From: a virus
Length of the DNA stretch: 64,000 nt
IMG/VR virus record: IMGVR_UViG_3300032288_005778
Coordinates: 1 to 64,000 of that record
Direction: 5' to 3' (one strand)
Every line of letters starts with the position of its first letter. The stretch's first letter is position 1. Of this stretch, positions 7,921 to 15,601 are shown in pieces. The position numbers and the translations under genes are program-made. The notes under the pieces are model-generated. The model did no database searches, was not told where the DNA came from, and saw nothing but the letters and a program-made list of their open reading frames with translations.

Positions 7921-7966
7921 ATTACATAGTAATTATAGCACAGTTTTTAATACATTGCCAGAAAAC

Positions 7967-9010
7967 TTACAATAACCACTGACTAATTACCGCTTGTGCC
8001 ACCTTTTCCATCATGCGCGGTGGTACACTCATACCTACCATATACTTACCTATTCTTGTACTTCTAGCTTTGTAATCATCTGGAAATGAGCCTAAGCGTT
8101 TATATTCTCTATAAGTTAATTTTCTGCATACATCCCAATGCGTATATAGTTCCGGTGTAGAACTAAGCGTGTTTGCAGGGCAACTATCATTAAGCCTAAT
8201 ATTGTTAAAACAGGAATTACGCTTCTCTGCCTTTAATAAAAAAGTTCTGTACGCATCACCTTTGCGTGTATGCTCCCAACATTTAATATCATTGGGACTA
8301 GGACGGGTTTCTTTAATTTCATCCTGTGTAAGCACTTGCAAATCACTAGTAGCTTCTCCTGCGCTAATCCATCGGTGCTTAGGTGCTAATATCAGTTTAG
8401 GTTTATGGATATCGTTGCGTAGTGCAATAAAAAATACCCGTTCTCGTCTCTGCGGTACACCACAGTCAGCAGCATTAACTAAGAATAATTGGGGGCTGTA
8501 ACCAATAGCTTTGAACTTATCAATGATGAGTTCGCAATAACCTTTAGCATTACCTAATATTAACCCTTTGACATTTTCAGCGATCGCTACTTTGGGTTTT
8601 AGCTTTTCAACTAAGTTTAAATAATCAAAGAAGAGGTCATCTAACACTTGTACAGCTTGACCTTCCCGAAAGTGTTTTTTCTTCCCCCAGTCCTTTTCCC
8701 GATTACCTGATACTGAAAAATTAGAACAGGGTGGGCTACCATCTAATATGTCTAAATGATGGAGTTCACTGGGCAATGACTTCTTAACCAAGTCCTTAAC
8801 TGGACACAAGAAATAATGTTGAGGGTTAAGATTTAGCTTGTAATGATAAGCCATTTCCGGGTCAATGTCATTAGCAGCAATAACATCGCAACCTGTCAAT
8901 TTATAACCCAAAGAACTACCACCACCGCAACTAAAAGTAGACATTACTTTTAGTCCATTTTGGGGTACGAACTTTAAATCTTTTAAGTACCAAGCGTGGG
9001 GATTATTCAT
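7967..9010 (-). CDS. DNA (cytosine-5) methyltransferase
   Basis: Transfers a methyl group from SAM to C5 of cytosine at a short DNA site. Motif I FSCGGGSSLG, the catalytic PC loop GSPPCSNFS, the ENV motif (AENVKG) and QRRER are all present in order, followed by a target recognition region and the C-terminal GNS-like motif VGMSVPPRMMEK. About 347 residues. The start is placed at the ATG at 9010; an ATG at 9019 is possible. It overlaps the ParB-like gene. No cognate endonuclease is seen, so it is probably a solitary protective methylase. Confidence 0.88.
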   Translation of the reverse strand: MNNPHAWYLKDLKFVPQNGLKVMSTFSCGGGSSLGYKLTGCDVIAANDIDPEMAYHYKLNLNPQHYFLCPVKDLVKKSLPSELHHLDILDGSPPCSNFSVSGNREKDWGKKKHFREGQAVQVLDDLFFDYLNLVEKLKPKVAIAENVKGLILGNAKGYCELIIDKFKAIGYSPQLFLVNAADCGVPQRRERVFFIALRNDIHKPKLILAPKHRWISAGEATSDLQVLTQDEIKETRPSPNDIKCWEHTRKGDAYRTFLLKAEKRNSCFNNIRLNDSCPANTLSSTPELYTHWDVCRKLTYREYKRLGSFPDDYKARSTRIGKYMVGMSVPPRMMEKVAQAVISQWLL

Positions 9011-9557
9011 TTTTATCATTGTACTGAAAACCACATTTAGGACACTTGTGGTCAAATTCAAACTCATCTACATCAACTTCCTTGGTTGACGATTTTGGGG
9101 TAGGCTTGTCAACTTCTTCTTCCGGTTCGTCATCCAGAAAACTTAAATCTAGCAGATTGGATATCTCCAGTTCGCTAAACCCAGTTATCTCTAAATCAAA
9201 TCCACTGCTTTGTAGAAACTCAAAATCCAGTTTCAACAACTCAGGATCAAATCCAGTGTTCATGGTTAGCTTATTGTGCGTATCACGATAAGCCACCTTC
9301 TGTTCTTCTGTCAGTCCAGTAACTTGAATTACAGAAATAGTTTTATCGCCCCGTTGCTTGGCTGCTAAAAGGCGACCATGACCTGCTAGTATTTCACCAT
9401 TCTCATCTACCGCTATCGGGTCGAGGAAGGTAAATTCCCCAATGGATCTGGCTATCTGTTTTACATGGGAATCAGGATGTAATTTAGGATTGTTCCCGTA
9501 AGGAACAACGCGCTCAATACCCCATTCTTCAATCTGACTGCGTTTAATTTTGCTCAT
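9003..9557 (-). CDS. ParB/sulfiredoxin-fold protein with zinc ribbon
   Basis: The N-terminal 90 residues form a ParB-like (ParBc/Srx) domain: YGNNPKLHPDSHVKQIARSI, then DENGEILAGHGRLLAAKQ, which holds the GHGR phosphate-binding signature. An acidic linker leads to a C-terminal CPKCGF half zinc ribbon. In phages this domain is often fused to DNA methylases; here it is a separate gene overlapping the C5 methylase, which suggests that the two act together. It is probably a DNA-binding or nuclease-like accessory factor rather than a partition protein. Confidence 0.75.
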   Translation of the reverse strand: MSKIKRSQIEEWGIERVVPYGNNPKLHPDSHVKQIARSIGEFTFLDPIAVDENGEILAGHGRLLAAKQRGDKTISVIQVTGLTEEQKVAYRDTHNKLTMNTGFDPELLKLDFEFLQSSGFDLEITGFSELEISNLLDLSFLDDEPEEEVDKPTPKSSTKEVDVDEFEFDHKCPKCGFQYNDKNE

Positions 9558-9711
9558 TAAAATACCACCTGTAGGCTCTGTTCATTGTACGTTGTATCAT
9601 ACCATATTTGTCATTATTTAACCCCTTAAAGTCAATCAATTCTCTAATTTTTTCAGCAGGAATATCTCTGAATGATTGCCCAAGTGATTGACCTATAAAA
9701 ACATCAGTCAA
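9544..9711 (-). CDS. Small ORF, possibly the second half of a frameshifted gene
   Basis: A 55-residue frame (TTG start) with protein-like composition (FIGQSLGQSFRDIPAEKIRE) that ends inside the start of the ParB-like gene (stop overlaps ATGAGCAAAATTAA). It also overlaps the end of the ORF at 9704-9838 in another frame. The two may be one gene of about 95 codons interrupted by a frameshift, or two translationally coupled genes. Function unknown. Confidence 0.4.
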   Translation of the reverse strand: MTDVFIGQSLGQSFRDIPAEKIRELIDFKGLNNDKYGMIQRTMNRAYRWYFNEQN

Positions 9712-9838
9712 TGTTTCTACTCCCGTGCAATGATTCCTTATTTAACAAGTGGGGATGAATCAATCTGTATAAACTTTGCCCGCGTTCAATAGCGATCGCA
9801 CCATGTCCAGTAATATCAAAAACTTTAAATATCTTCAT
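9704..9838 (-). CDS. Small ORF overlapping the terminase-like gene
   Basis: A 44-residue frame, starting with MKIFKVFDITGHGAIAIERG, that begins 14 nt before the stop of the gene at 9825. The sequence looks like real beta-rich protein and contains a HIP1 site. Longer upstream readings consist only of the out-of-frame Asp/Glu repeat and are discarded. See the neighbouring ORF at 9544 for a possible frameshift. Confidence 0.4.
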   Translation of the reverse strand: MKIFKVFDITGHGAIAIERGQSLYRLIHPHLLNKESLHGSRNID

Positions 9839-10490
9839 CTTCATCTTCATCTTCATCTTCATCACCATGATCATTAAAATTATCTTTGTCATCATCAACA
9901 ACTACGTGATCAACTGAAATATTGGGATGATCGGCATCTCTCTTGCTTGGATCTATAATCTCATACCCTTCTCCTCTCACTTTCTGGGTGGCTGCATTCA
10001 TGTCGACGTGGTATCTGAGACCTAATATCTCACTGATAGCATCTGTCGAGCGTTTAAGCGCCTGTGACAAATTATTAATTTCTACTGAGGTATGTTTGGC
10101 GATCGCTTTTTTCTTGTATTCATCAGGTAGTTTTAAGTCCTGGGCTAGTTGAGCAACTTTTTGACTTATTAATCTTGCAATATAATTTCGGGTCATTTCA
10201 TGCACCTGGTAGTTTTCCGCAACTATTGACGAAAATTCGTTAGATATCTCAGTAGATACCTTTTCAATTATTTTTTTTCGCGTTGTTGTACCGAGTGATG
10301 ATTGAAAATGTATTCTCTGTTGATGCCAGTTGCGACCCTCAATTAATTCTGCCGACCACTTTTGAATAGTGCTAGGAGCACGCCCCGAAAGCTTTGCCAC
10401 GCCCCTAATTCCTATGTCGTCATCACATTCAACGTAACGACGGCGACACTGAGTTTTTGACCACGGCTTAGGCAGTTTTTCCCACTTCAT
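9825..10490 (-). CDS. HTH protein, possible terminase small subunit
   Basis: A 221-residue protein. The N-terminus (about residues 18-55) has a helix-turn-helix (GIRGVAKLSGRAPSTIQKWS), followed by a long helical middle and an acidic C-terminal tail of alternating Glu and Asp. HTH plus helical oligomerisation region plus acidic tail is the usual layout of phage terminase small subunits, which recognise the packaging site. No large subunit is in the window, so this is an inference. It heads an overlapping series that ends with the C5 methylase. Confidence 0.45.
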   Translation of the reverse strand: MKWEKLPKPWSKTQCRRRYVECDDDIGIRGVAKLSGRAPSTIQKWSAELIEGRNWHQQRIHFQSSLGTTTRKKIIEKVSTEISNEFSSIVAENYQVHEMTRNYIARLISQKVAQLAQDLKLPDEYKKKAIAKHTSVEINNLSQALKRSTDAISEILGLRYHVDMNAATQKVRGEGYEIIDPSKRDADHPNISVDHVVVDDDKDNFNDHGDEDEDEDEDEDI

Positions 10491-10650
10491 AATAAGACTT
10501 TTCCTGTTTTAATTTTTGGTGATCATACACAAATACTAATCAAGCCCACTATTTTTTTATTAATCTTAATACAATATTGCATTTTATTTAAGCGTAATTG
10601 ATAAACAAAAGCAGGTCAAGTATTAACCCGACCCGCTTGCTCAATGCCCG

Positions 10651-10944
10651 CTAATTATTTTGTTTCCAGTATTTAAGCTTTGTGTAATTCTCCTCTATAC
10701 TACTCACCACATCACTACCCGTTTTGGTTAATCGGTAGTAGCCCCGATTTTTACCTTTGACTACCATGCTGCTGACTTTTTCAATAAGTTCTTTTTCGGT
10801 TAATTTGTTTAGAGATGGGTACAGACTCCCGTAGCCAATGTTGTGTCCACAGCATTCACTGATTGCTTGTTTGATCTCAAGTCCGTACATCGTGCGATCG
10901 CGGATAGCCCTTAAAATCAATTCTTCGCTGATAGACAATTTCAT
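10651..10944 (-). CDS. PadR-family transcriptional regulator
   Basis: A 97-residue winged-helix protein of the short PadR type: SEELILRAIRDRTMYGLEI, the diagnostic GYGSLYPSLNKL recognition region, a wing (NRGYYRLTKTG) and a short C-terminal dimerisation helix. It probably binds a nearby operator as a dimer; the target is not evident. A terminator-like hairpin with T run lies downstream (about 10600-10640). Confidence 0.8.
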   Translation of the reverse strand: MKLSISEELILRAIRDRTMYGLEIKQAISECCGHNIGYGSLYPSLNKLTEKELIEKVSSMVVKGKNRGYYRLTKTGSDVVSSIEENYTKLKYWKQNN

Positions 10945-11091
10945 ACTCTTGTTACACCAATGGACAATCTCTTTTAATTGCCTTAATACAAAAACTGGTA
11001 GCTTATCGTTTAAGTATTTTTCCGCAATCTCTTTTGCTTTTCAGGGTTATCAGCTTTTAAGTACAGGGGGTTAACCAGGCACTCATTTTCT
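10945..11091 (-). pseudogene. Frameshifted remnant between PadR gene and small paralogue
   Basis: On the minus strand an open frame reading GTFLVAKENECLVNPLYLKA runs out of the gene at 11092 after a T8 run. It then continues in another frame (EIAEKYLNDKLPVFVLRQL) right up to the PadR start. Two single-base slips would join these into one protein, so this looks like a broken gene tail. Sequencing error in homopolymers is the alternative. Confidence 0.4.
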
Positions 11092-11355
11092 TTAGCTACT
11101 AAGAATGTTCCAAAAAAAAGTATCATCTCTCCAATTGCGAGGGGCTGCATCAATGTGATGCAACCACCAAGTAAAATTATTTTTAATAAAGGAAAATCCC
11201 CTTAAAAACCTGCTTTCCTTCTCTTCTTTTATCCTTGAAACTGACAAAAATTCTATATCTGGATGTTCAAGTTCCGTTTGAAGCATGGCAACAATATCCT
11301 CTTGTGAGAGGCTTGGATTAACTATAACGTTAATCTTTGCATTCCAAGTTTTCAT
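11092..11355 (-). CDS. Small hypothetical protein, extended paralogue
   Basis: Starts MKTWNAKINVIVNPSLSQED and is paralogous over its first 48 residues to the 50-residue protein at 11487. In that neighbour a stop codon ends the protein before the hairpin; here the stop has been lost and translation runs through the hairpin region (TWWLHHIDAAPRNW), ending after a T8 run. The extension is therefore probably not functional protein. Function unknown. Confidence 0.5.
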   Translation of the reverse strand: MKTWNAKINVIVNPSLSQEDIVAMLQTELEHPDIEFLSVSRIKEEKESRFLRGFSFIKNNFTWWLHHIDAAPRNWRDDTFFWNILSS

Positions 11356-11486
11356 GTTTTCAAACCTTCTTAATTTCCTGCTTATTGTGTATATCAAAAT
11401 ATGGACAAAGCATCATTTTTCCAGTTGCAGGGCTGCATCACATTGATACAGCCACCAGGTAAGGTTTTTAATAAAGGAAAATCCCT

Positions 11487-11639
11487 TTAGGCATCCGTTT
11501 CTTCTTCTTCTTTGATTTCCGAGACTTCCAAGGATTCTATATCTGAATGATCAAGCTCTGTTTGAAGTATGGTGACAATATCCTCCTCTGAAAGTTCTGG
11601 ACTGACCATAACATTAATTTTCAAATTCCAAGTTTTCAT
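11487..11639 (-). CDS. Small hypothetical protein (50 aa)
   Basis: A 50-residue ORF beginning MKTWNLKINVMVSPELSEED and ending in an acidic stretch (KEEEETDA). It is a paralogue of the gene at 11092 and the better preserved copy. AAGGGGATTTAAACC precedes the ATG. A hairpin (GGCTGTATCA with TGATGCAGCC, loop ATG, near 11432-11454) follows and is conserved with wobble changes in the other copy. Confidence 0.65.
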   Translation of the reverse strand: MKTWNLKINVMVSPELSEEDIVTILQTELDHSDIESLEVSEIKEEEETDA

Positions 11640-11703
11640 GGTTTAAATCCCCTTTTGGTTTCCTGTTTATTGATTTTTATTATATATCAAATTACGGATA
11701 ACG

Positions 11704-12033
11704 TCAAGGTCTGAATACTTGAATTAAACTTAGTTCTAACTCAAAAACAACTGCGCTTAAATAAGTGAATTTGAACGTCTCATAACGATAGAGGACCGAA
11801 TCAAGGTAGAACGGTCTACCTAAGTTTTCTGTTAAAAATTCATCTATTTCTAAATATTCAAACTGATTGTCTATAGTCAGGGTTAAAGTTTGGGTTGCTG
11901 TAGCTTGGTTAAGTTGATTTCTATTTCCCCTCTCGTCAACCCCACCCTGGTAATTCTGAGAAAGAAAACTAGATTCATGCTGTGCTGCATTATCCCACTT
12001 TAATTTTAAAGAACTAGGTGCAACTGCATACAT
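11704..12033 (-). CDS. Small protein resembling tail protein gpM
   Basis: A 109-residue beta-rich protein. The LTIDNQFEYLEIDEFLTENL, GRPFYLD, YRYETFKFTY and FELELSLIQVF segments resemble lambda gpM-type minor tail proteins, which have a similar length and strand order. It sits among replication genes, far from the tail block at 56-64 kb, so an orphan tail component or a fold resemblance are both possible. Confidence 0.4.
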   Translation of the reverse strand: MYAVAPSSLKLKWDNAAQHESSFLSQNYQGGVDERGNRNQLNQATATQTLTLTIDNQFEYLEIDEFLTENLGRPFYLDSVLYRYETFKFTYLSAVVFELELSLIQVFRP

Positions 12034-12047
12034 ATTTTAACGATAAA

Positions 12048-12070
12048 GCTGTTGGCTGATAACCAACAGC
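12048..12070 (-). terminator. Intrinsic terminator
   Basis: A perfect 8-bp stem (GCTGTTGG/CCAACAGC) with a seven-base loop, followed on the minus strand by TTTAT. It lies downstream of the dCTP deaminase gene. Confidence 0.65.
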
Positions 12071-12116
12071 ACCCTTAATTTATCAGAGTTTGACATTTAC
12101 AATTATATCACAAAAA

Positions 12117-12701
12117 TCAAACCTTGGCTACGGTTACAACCTCTAATTGATCTTGATATTTTCCCCTACGAGATTCATAGGTAACAGCACAAGGTTCACC
12201 TTCAAAAAATAGTAATTGTGCAACACCTTCATTGGCATAGATGCGGCAGTCAGCACTGCATGAATTAGAAAATTCTAAAGTTAAGTGACCACGCCATGCT
12301 GCTTCTGCTGGGGTCAAATTAGCAATGATTCCACATCGCGCATAACTACTTTTCCCAATACAGATTACAGTGATATTTGTGGGAACTTGCAATTTCTCCA
12401 AAGCCACGCCCAAGCCATAGGAATGAGCAGGAAGAATAAAATAACTACCCTGACTATCAGCATGTAGTGTGGCTGGTTCTAAGTTGTCAAGATTAAAGTT
12501 CTTAGGATCAATTACAGTCCCAGGAATGCGACGGAAAACGCAAAACTGAGATGGTGATAAACGAATATCATAACCATAAGAAGACAGCCCATAACTAATT
12601 ACAGGCTGGTTTTGAGGTGACTCTATCCTGCGAATCAAACTTGGTTCAAAAGGGGTGATCATGCCCTCTTGAGACTTGATCCAAACATCATTTTTAATCA
12701 T
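12117..12701 (-). CDS. dcd: dCTP deaminase
   Basis: Deaminates dCTP to dUTP, feeding dUMP and then dTMP synthesis. The family hallmarks are present in a homotrimeric dUTPase-like fold: SSYGYDIRLSP, GKSSYARCG and TPAEAAWRGHLTLEFSNS. The 194-residue length is normal. It overlaps the upstream secreted-protein gene by 8 nt and is followed by a terminator. Whether it is a bifunctional DCD/DUT cannot be told by eye. Confidence 0.92.
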   Translation of the reverse strand: MIKNDVWIKSQEGMITPFEPSLIRRIESPQNQPVISYGLSSYGYDIRLSPSQFCVFRRIPGTVIDPKNFNLDNLEPATLHADSQGSYFILPAHSYGLGVALEKLQVPTNITVICIGKSSYARCGIIANLTPAEAAWRGHLTLEFSNSCSADCRIYANEGVAQLLFFEGEPCAVTYESRRGKYQDQLEVVTVAKV

Positions 12702-13194
12702 TTGTTTTCTGGTTTTTTGAAAAGATAACCATTTCTAATTTAAGCTTACCGTCATCATGCACTGTTTTAAATGTCACCTCTTCTTCTTTGGTTTTCCAGC
12801 TTCTTCTAACGTATCTTCTGAGCGCTCCTGTGGGAGTAATCGTATCACCCACAGAATTTGTTTTTACCGGAGCATCTTTGTACTTTTTGGTTAAGTGTTC
12901 CAAGTGGGTGCTAACATCAGTAGACAATAATATTATTTCGCTTAATTGATTGCTATCAAAAACATAGCAAACAACGTAAACAGCGTTATAGCCAGTCCAG
13001 TAGGTATTGTAAACTTCTCTGTCTAACTTAAAGTCTTCACCGCAAGTACCTTTCATAATCTCAGGTTTGTTTGGCGCAACCTTGGATACTTGCTCCGGGG
13101 TCATTCCCCATTTAGCAGCACCCCATTCAGCTTTTGCTGGTGCTGCAATCAATAGTAAAGCTGATATTCCAATCCCTAGTGTTTTTAAAAACAT
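12694..13194 (-). CDS. Secreted protein with signal peptide
   Basis: A 166-residue protein whose N-terminus (MFLKTLGIGISALLLIAAPAKA) is a classical signal peptide cleaved after AKA. The mature part begins EWGAAKWGMTPEQV, a motif seen in bacterial periplasmic proteins, and contains Cys residues that may pair. The ATG at 13194 is chosen because AGGTGA lies six bases upstream; a GTG nine bases earlier is the alternative. A periplasmic protein in a phage suggests a role at the host envelope, such as exclusion or lysis timing, but this is inference. Confidence 0.65.
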   Translation of the reverse strand: MFLKTLGIGISALLLIAAPAKAEWGAAKWGMTPEQVSKVAPNKPEIMKGTCGEDFKLDREVYNTYWTGYNAVYVVCYVFDSNQLSEIILLSTDVSTHLEHLTKKYKDAPVKTNSVGDTITPTGALRRYVRRSWKTKEEEVTFKTVHDDGKLKLEMVIFSKNQKTND

Positions 13195-13267
13195 ATTTGT
13201 CACCTGGTTGTGTTTGTGCTAAAATTTAAAAATTGCCAGGAAGGTAGACCTGGCAAATGCAGATGGA

Positions 13268-13759
13268 CTAAATGATCTGGAGAAACAAATTTAACGTGGG
13301 AATAGGTACGGGGAGATGAGAGCAAAAGTCTGCCCCGTTTTTCTTTGCCCATCTTCTTAATGTCCGCGCAGATACTGATTTACCCAGATGTCTCTGCAAC
13401 CAGCTTGGCACATCCTTCCCTAGCACACCATCAATAATGACTCCATCCTTCAATTGCTGATCTACTATTGCTTTTATTACAGGTTGGTTCAACCTTTTAA
13501 TTATTTCTTTTAAATCAATACCAGACTGCCAACCAGCAGGGGGGTTATCCCCTCGTTTCTGTTCACACCGCATATATGCAAGCGCGAATAGTCGCTGGGC
13601 ATAAGTTTTGTCAAGCATTGGTTCAGTGCCTTTCGGGTTTTTGCGACCGTCCGGTACTCGACAAATACGTTTGTATTTCCGCCAGGTGCGATCGCATATT
13701 GCACCATCATAAAGTTCCACGCATTTAGCCCGTACCCACCGTTCAGGGTATTCATTCAT
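13268..13759 (-). CDS. Hypothetical protein with C-terminal HTH-like segment
   Basis: A 163-residue basic protein. The N-terminal part (ERWVRAKCVELYDGAICDRTWRK) and a C-terminal stretch (SVSARTLRRWAKKNG) look like helix-turn-helix elements, so DNA binding is likely. It overlaps the next upstream gene by 8 nt and belongs to the 13268-14822 operon. Family not recognised. Confidence 0.6.
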   Translation of the reverse strand: MNEYPERWVRAKCVELYDGAICDRTWRKYKRICRVPDGRKNPKGTEPMLDKTYAQRLFALAYMRCEQKRGDNPPAGWQSGIDLKEIIKRLNQPVIKAIVDQQLKDGVIIDGVLGKDVPSWLQRHLGKSVSARTLRRWAKKNGADFCSHLPVPIPTLNLFLQII

Positions 13760-13973
13760 AAACTACAATTGCCTCCATTAGTTCTTGTAATGTAGTAAAA
13801 CCGTGAGAATTGCTACGGTATTTTTCCGCAGTGTCTAGAATTTTCTCAGCTATATATTCGTTTTTGCAAATAATAACCAATGCTTCTAAAACCTTTCTTA
13901 CTTGATGATTCTTAAGATCATTGCACTCACTATTCAGGTATTGCAATACAGTCAACAATGGAACTTTCCACAT
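13752..13973 (-). CDS. Small helical protein; gene holds the protospacer of array spacer 3
   Basis: A 73-residue all-helical protein starting at the ATG at 13973 behind GGAGG. Codons for residues around IICKNEYIAEKI (13840-13876) are identical to spacer 3 of the CRISPR-like array at 26290, in the sense of the mRNA. It sits in a tightly packed operon between the HAD-like gene and the HTH-like gene. Function unknown. Confidence 0.65.
   Translation of the reverse strand: MWKVPLLTVLQYLNSECNDLKNHQVRKVLEALVIICKNEYIAEKILDTAEKYRSNSHGFTTLQELMEAIVVYE
13840..13877 (-). other. Protospacer identical to array spacer 3
   Basis: All 37 bases of spacer 3 (26467-26503), plus the first base of the adjoining repeat, are identical here. 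Read in the direction of the nuclease gene, the 5' flank of the protospacer is ATTGG and the 3' flank is TCTAGA. Coding position: middle of the gene at 13752. Confidence 0.9.
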
Positions 13974-13975
13974 AC

Positions 13976-14461
13976 TTACCTCCACTCATCAGCCCAAATA
14001 AAATCAATACCAGCAGATAAGGCGCATTGCTGATCATCTCTGTTTACACCTACCATTAAAGCATGAGTTAGCGGTAGTGATGTATAATCCTCAATAAATT
14101 GGTGAATCATGCCAGGTGCGGGCTTGCGGTAATTACGCCCAAAAGGCAATTCTACCCAGGCAGTATCGCGGTGACACCTATAAGCTGTACTTCCATCAAA
14201 GGTTGTACAAAAGTTAACAGAACTCAAGCTGGGTAACAATTCCATTGTGTAGATTTGTTCCTGAATGCAAGATGATAATGTCTTTTTACGTCCTTGTATT
14301 CCCACTTGATTGGTAATTCCAGTAATATCCCAATCTGAGTATTTACTAATGATGTCTATGACACCTGGTATTAATTCCTGGTCTCGTGGATTGAGAATAA
14401 TACTACTTCCCGATTTGGATTGCCTAATGGCGTTTAGAGATAAAAACAATATCTTACTCAT
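13976..14461 (-). CDS. HAD-IIIA-like protein lacking the nucleophile Asp
   Basis: A 161-residue HAD-superfamily protein of the HisB/GmhB/PNKP-phosphatase type. Motif II is visible as DITGITNQVGIQG, the Lys motif as RKPAPGMI and motif IV as VGVNRDDQQCALSAGI. Motif I, normally FLDRDG, reads FLSLNAIRQ, so the catalytic Asp and the general acid Asp are missing. The fold is probably kept for binding or regulation rather than phosphatase activity. It overlaps the gene at 14454. Confidence 0.6.
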   Translation of the reverse strand: MSKILFLSLNAIRQSKSGSSIILNPRDQELIPGVIDIISKYSDWDITGITNQVGIQGRKKTLSSCIQEQIYTMELLPSLSSVNFCTTFDGSTAYRCHRDTAWVELPFGRNYRKPAPGMIHQFIEDYTSLPLTHALMVGVNRDDQQCALSAGIDFIWADEWR

Positions 14462-14822
14462 CTTCTTTGGTTTTTGTGAAGTTTAATCTTTTTCGTCTGC
14501 TGACATTTTTGTAGTGACCAAAAGACTTCATCTGGATATCTTGTACTGATACTCCAAACTCAGCAGCCTTCTCTTGTTCGTGAGACTCAACTACTTGCTG
14601 TTCCTGTCTCCATAAAGTCGCTACTGCCATTTTGATTACGTCCGTTATGTCCATGCCATAGCACGCACCTATTCTTAGTACCTTGCGCTTTAACGCACTA
14701 GGGATTTTAGCGCGAATCTCTCTGGGTTCGTCGTTGATCACCTTTTTGCCGTTGATCAACCCCCGGTCAGGATGGGTGGCAATATCCTTTTCAATCTCTT
14801 CTCTTGTGCGCGGCTTAGTCAT
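14454..14822 (-). CDS. Ribbon-helix-helix-like DNA-binding protein
   Basis: A 122-residue basic protein. The EIRAKIPSALKRKVLRIGACYGMDITDV segment fits a ribbon-helix-helix strand and two helices, followed by an extended basic tail. It is first in the operon 14822 to 13268 and is preceded by a palindromic operator-like site (14843-14870), so autoregulation is likely. Confidence 0.55.
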   Translation of the reverse strand: MTKPRTREEIEKDIATHPDRGLINGKKVINDEPREIRAKIPSALKRKVLRIGACYGMDITDVIKMAVATLWRQEQQVVESHEQEKAAEFGVSVQDIQMKSFGHYKNVSRRKRLNFTKTKEDE

Positions 14823-14842
14823 ATAGAACCTAAAACTATTAT

Positions 14843-14870
14843 TTCCACTAATAGCACACTAATAGTGGAA
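14843..14870. promoter_or_regulatory. Palindromic operator-like site
   Basis: TTCCACTA and TAGTGGAA form an inverted repeat around two ACTAATAG direct repeats. It lies between the divergent genes at 14822 and 14954, the usual place for the operator of a small RHH repressor. Confidence 0.6.
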
Positions 14871-14889
14871 TATGCTATTTTTAAAATTA

Positions 14890-14924
14890 AAATCCCTCTA
14901 ATTGTTGAGAGCAATTAGAGGGAT
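14890..14924. promoter_or_regulatory. Leader hairpin
   Basis: A perfect 13-bp stem (ATCCCTCTAATTG with its complement) lies in the 5' region of the gene at 14954. It has no T run after it, so a leader or stability hairpin is more likely than a terminator. Confidence 0.5.
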
Positions 14925-14953
14925 ATGTCACCCCGCACAGGAGCTAACTAATT

Positions 14954-15199
14954 ATGGCACGAATGAAGCTAATTGAACCAGTTTTACCCCAAAAAGAGGC
15001 AAAAGCAGCCGGACTAAACCCCGGCGATCGCGGCTACCAAAAGTTTTGTATCAACTGGGTTGAGCAAAAAATATCTAAATATTATGAAGGAACTGGGCTA
15101 CAACCACCTGTAACCGCAACCGTCCAGAAATGGTTCTACGCCGACGAATTACCGGACTGGGTGGCTGTTTTCCTTCTGAATCTAGCTAAAAATAACTAA
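14954..15199 (+). CDS. Hypothetical protein
   Basis: An 81-residue protein (MARMKLIEPVLPQKEAKAAG) with a HIP1 site in the gene. No domain is recognised. It is separated by about 110 bp and a promoter-like TTGACG...TATAGT from the operon beginning at 15311, so it may be regulated separately. Confidence 0.6.
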   Translation: MARMKLIEPVLPQKEAKAAGLNPGDRGYQKFCINWVEQKISKYYEGTGLQPPVTATVQKWFYADELPDWVAVFLLNLAKNN

Positions 15200-15310
15200 T
15201 CCAAAGCCCCTTTAATTGTCAGCAAATGTGGGATTTCCCACATATCTATTGACGCTCTATTAGAGGGGTTTTATAGTAAGTACATACCGGACATAACCCG
15301 GACATGAAAG

Positions 15311-15601
15311 ATGAATCTACCAAAGATCAGCCGAAAACAGGCGGGAGCGACTTTAAGCGTAAGTCAAAGACAAGTACAGCGATATATCCGATTTGGGTAT
15401 CAATTTTTAGGGGTGTTTGAAAACTTTTTTAACACCCAATCAGAGGAACTAAATGGATTTCCTCTAACAGAAAAAGAACTTGCTGAACTGACTAAGATAC
15501 AGCAGTTAATACGTAAGTACAAAAACACAAAAAACAGTCACCAACAAATCAAAAAGGAGTTTGATAGTGGACAATGCACAAGTGATAATTTTAATCCGTA
15601 A
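15311..15601 (+). CDS. HTH protein, first gene of the membrane-ATPase operon
   Basis: A 96-residue protein with an N-terminal helix-turn-helix (ISRKQAGATLSVSQRQVQRY) and a lysine-rich C-terminus. It heads an unbroken plus-strand run of overlapping genes up to the ATPase at 18208. It may regulate that operon. Confidence 0.6.
   Translation: MNLPKISRKQAGATLSVSQRQVQRYIRFGYQFLGVFENFFNTQSEELNGFPLTEKELAELTKIQQLIRKYKNTKNSHQQIKKEFDSGQCTSDNFNP

Noticed and set aside
9003-9557. Plasmid partition ParB
   Set aside because: Only the short ParBc/Srx domain is present, with a zinc ribbon and next to a methylase; no ParA partner and no central HTH.
9839-9901. N-terminal extension MLMMTKIILMIMVMKMK of the small ORF at 9704
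   Set aside because: It is the GAAGAT repeat of the acidic gene tail read in another frame.
13510-13755. Minus-strand 81-codon ORF inside the gene at 13268
   Set aside because: Shadow frame of the HTH-like gene, without start signals of its own.
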